Origin: an uncultured Clostridia bacterium
GTDB taxonomy: Bacteria > Bacillota > Clostridia > TANB77 > CAG-508
Length of the DNA stretch: 23,874 bases
Reading direction: 5' to 3'
Assembly: GCA_934167305.1 (NCBI GenBank)
Contig: CAKPKQ010000017.1
Coordinates: 1 to 23,874, forward strand
Each line of letters opens with the position of its first letter. Positions within the stretch are counted from its first letter, which is position 1. This document shows positions 23,736-23,874 of the stretch, one piece after another. Both the position numbers and the translations under genes were made by a program. The notes under the pieces are model-generated. The model ran no database searches. It worked only from the letters and a program-made list of their open reading frames with translations, and was not told the DNA's origin.

Positions 23736-23874
23736 GTGGAGCAAGAAATCTATAAGGAAAAAGAAATAGCGGATTTTCATATTCCAAGATGGGAGGAACT
23801 TCCTAATCTAGATTTATATGTAGATCAAGTAATATGTTTTTTAGATGATGCTTTATCAAACTATGTTAGCAAAG
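23736..23874 (+). CDS. DUF1836 protein, 5' part only (cut by the window end)
   Basis: An open frame runs from GTG at 23736 to the window end, 46 codons. Its sequence has ADFHIPRWEELPNLDLYVDQ followed by VICFLDDAL, the typical N-terminal block of DUF1836 proteins. These are thought to have a helix-turn-helix of MerR/Xre type and are usually single, uncharacterised regulators in Firmicutes. AAAAGGGG ends about 11 bases before the GTG, a slightly long spacing. The target cannot be told, but the adjacent acyl-CoA synthetase gene is a candidate only by proximity. Confidence 0.75.
   Translation, partial: MEQEIYKEKEIADFHIPRWEELPNLDLYVDQVICFLDDALSNYVSK

Overview
This window is core chromosome from a low-GC (about 30% by eye), endospore-forming member of the Clostridia (Bacillota). 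Evidence for a spore former: spoVS, a complete eight-gene spoIIIA operon (spoIIIAA to spoIIIAH) and a GerW/YtfJ-family gene with a DUF2953 partner. The AT-rich codon use, the strong GGAGG or GGTGA ribosome binding sites and the near-consensus sigma-A promoters fit this. I cannot name the species. I see no tRNA, rRNA, CRISPR array, phage or insertion sequence, and no intergenic gap longer than about 160 bases.

Layout. 1-410: spoVS and its terminator. 411-2051: an orphan, membrane-anchored OppA-like solute-binding protein. 2086-5743: an apparent operon recA-recX-scpA-DUF2953-gerW behind one strong promoter, closed by a hairpin shared with the convergent M23 metallopeptidase gene (5746-6840, minus strand). 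6886-8925: metK then yebC, each with its own promoter and followed by a terminator. 8949-14077: the spoIIIA operon with its terminator. 14088-17030: pfkA-argS. 17042-21108: glmM, a small membrane protein, metG and a small P-loop kinase-like gene. 21182-21862: a DUF3298-type protein. 21888-23702: an AMP-forming acyl-CoA synthetase. 23736 to the end: the first 46 codons of a DUF1836 protein.

Function. Three themes are mixed: chromosome maintenance (RecA, RecX, ScpA), sporulation (SpoVS, SpoIIIAA-AH, GerW and perhaps the M23 peptidase, whose relatives act as SpoIIIAH partners) and housekeeping metabolism and translation (MetK, PfkA, ArgS, GlmM, MetG, YebC).

I found no convincing new multi-gene system; gene order is mostly conventional. 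Points worth a second look are: a compact palindromic repeat at 21061-21151 that resembles a REP-like element; scpA with no scpB beside it; a 53-base gene overlap into gerW; a phosphofructokinase with a mixed ATP/PPi signature; a solute-binding protein with neither lipobox nor transporter genes; and several small proteins of unknown role.
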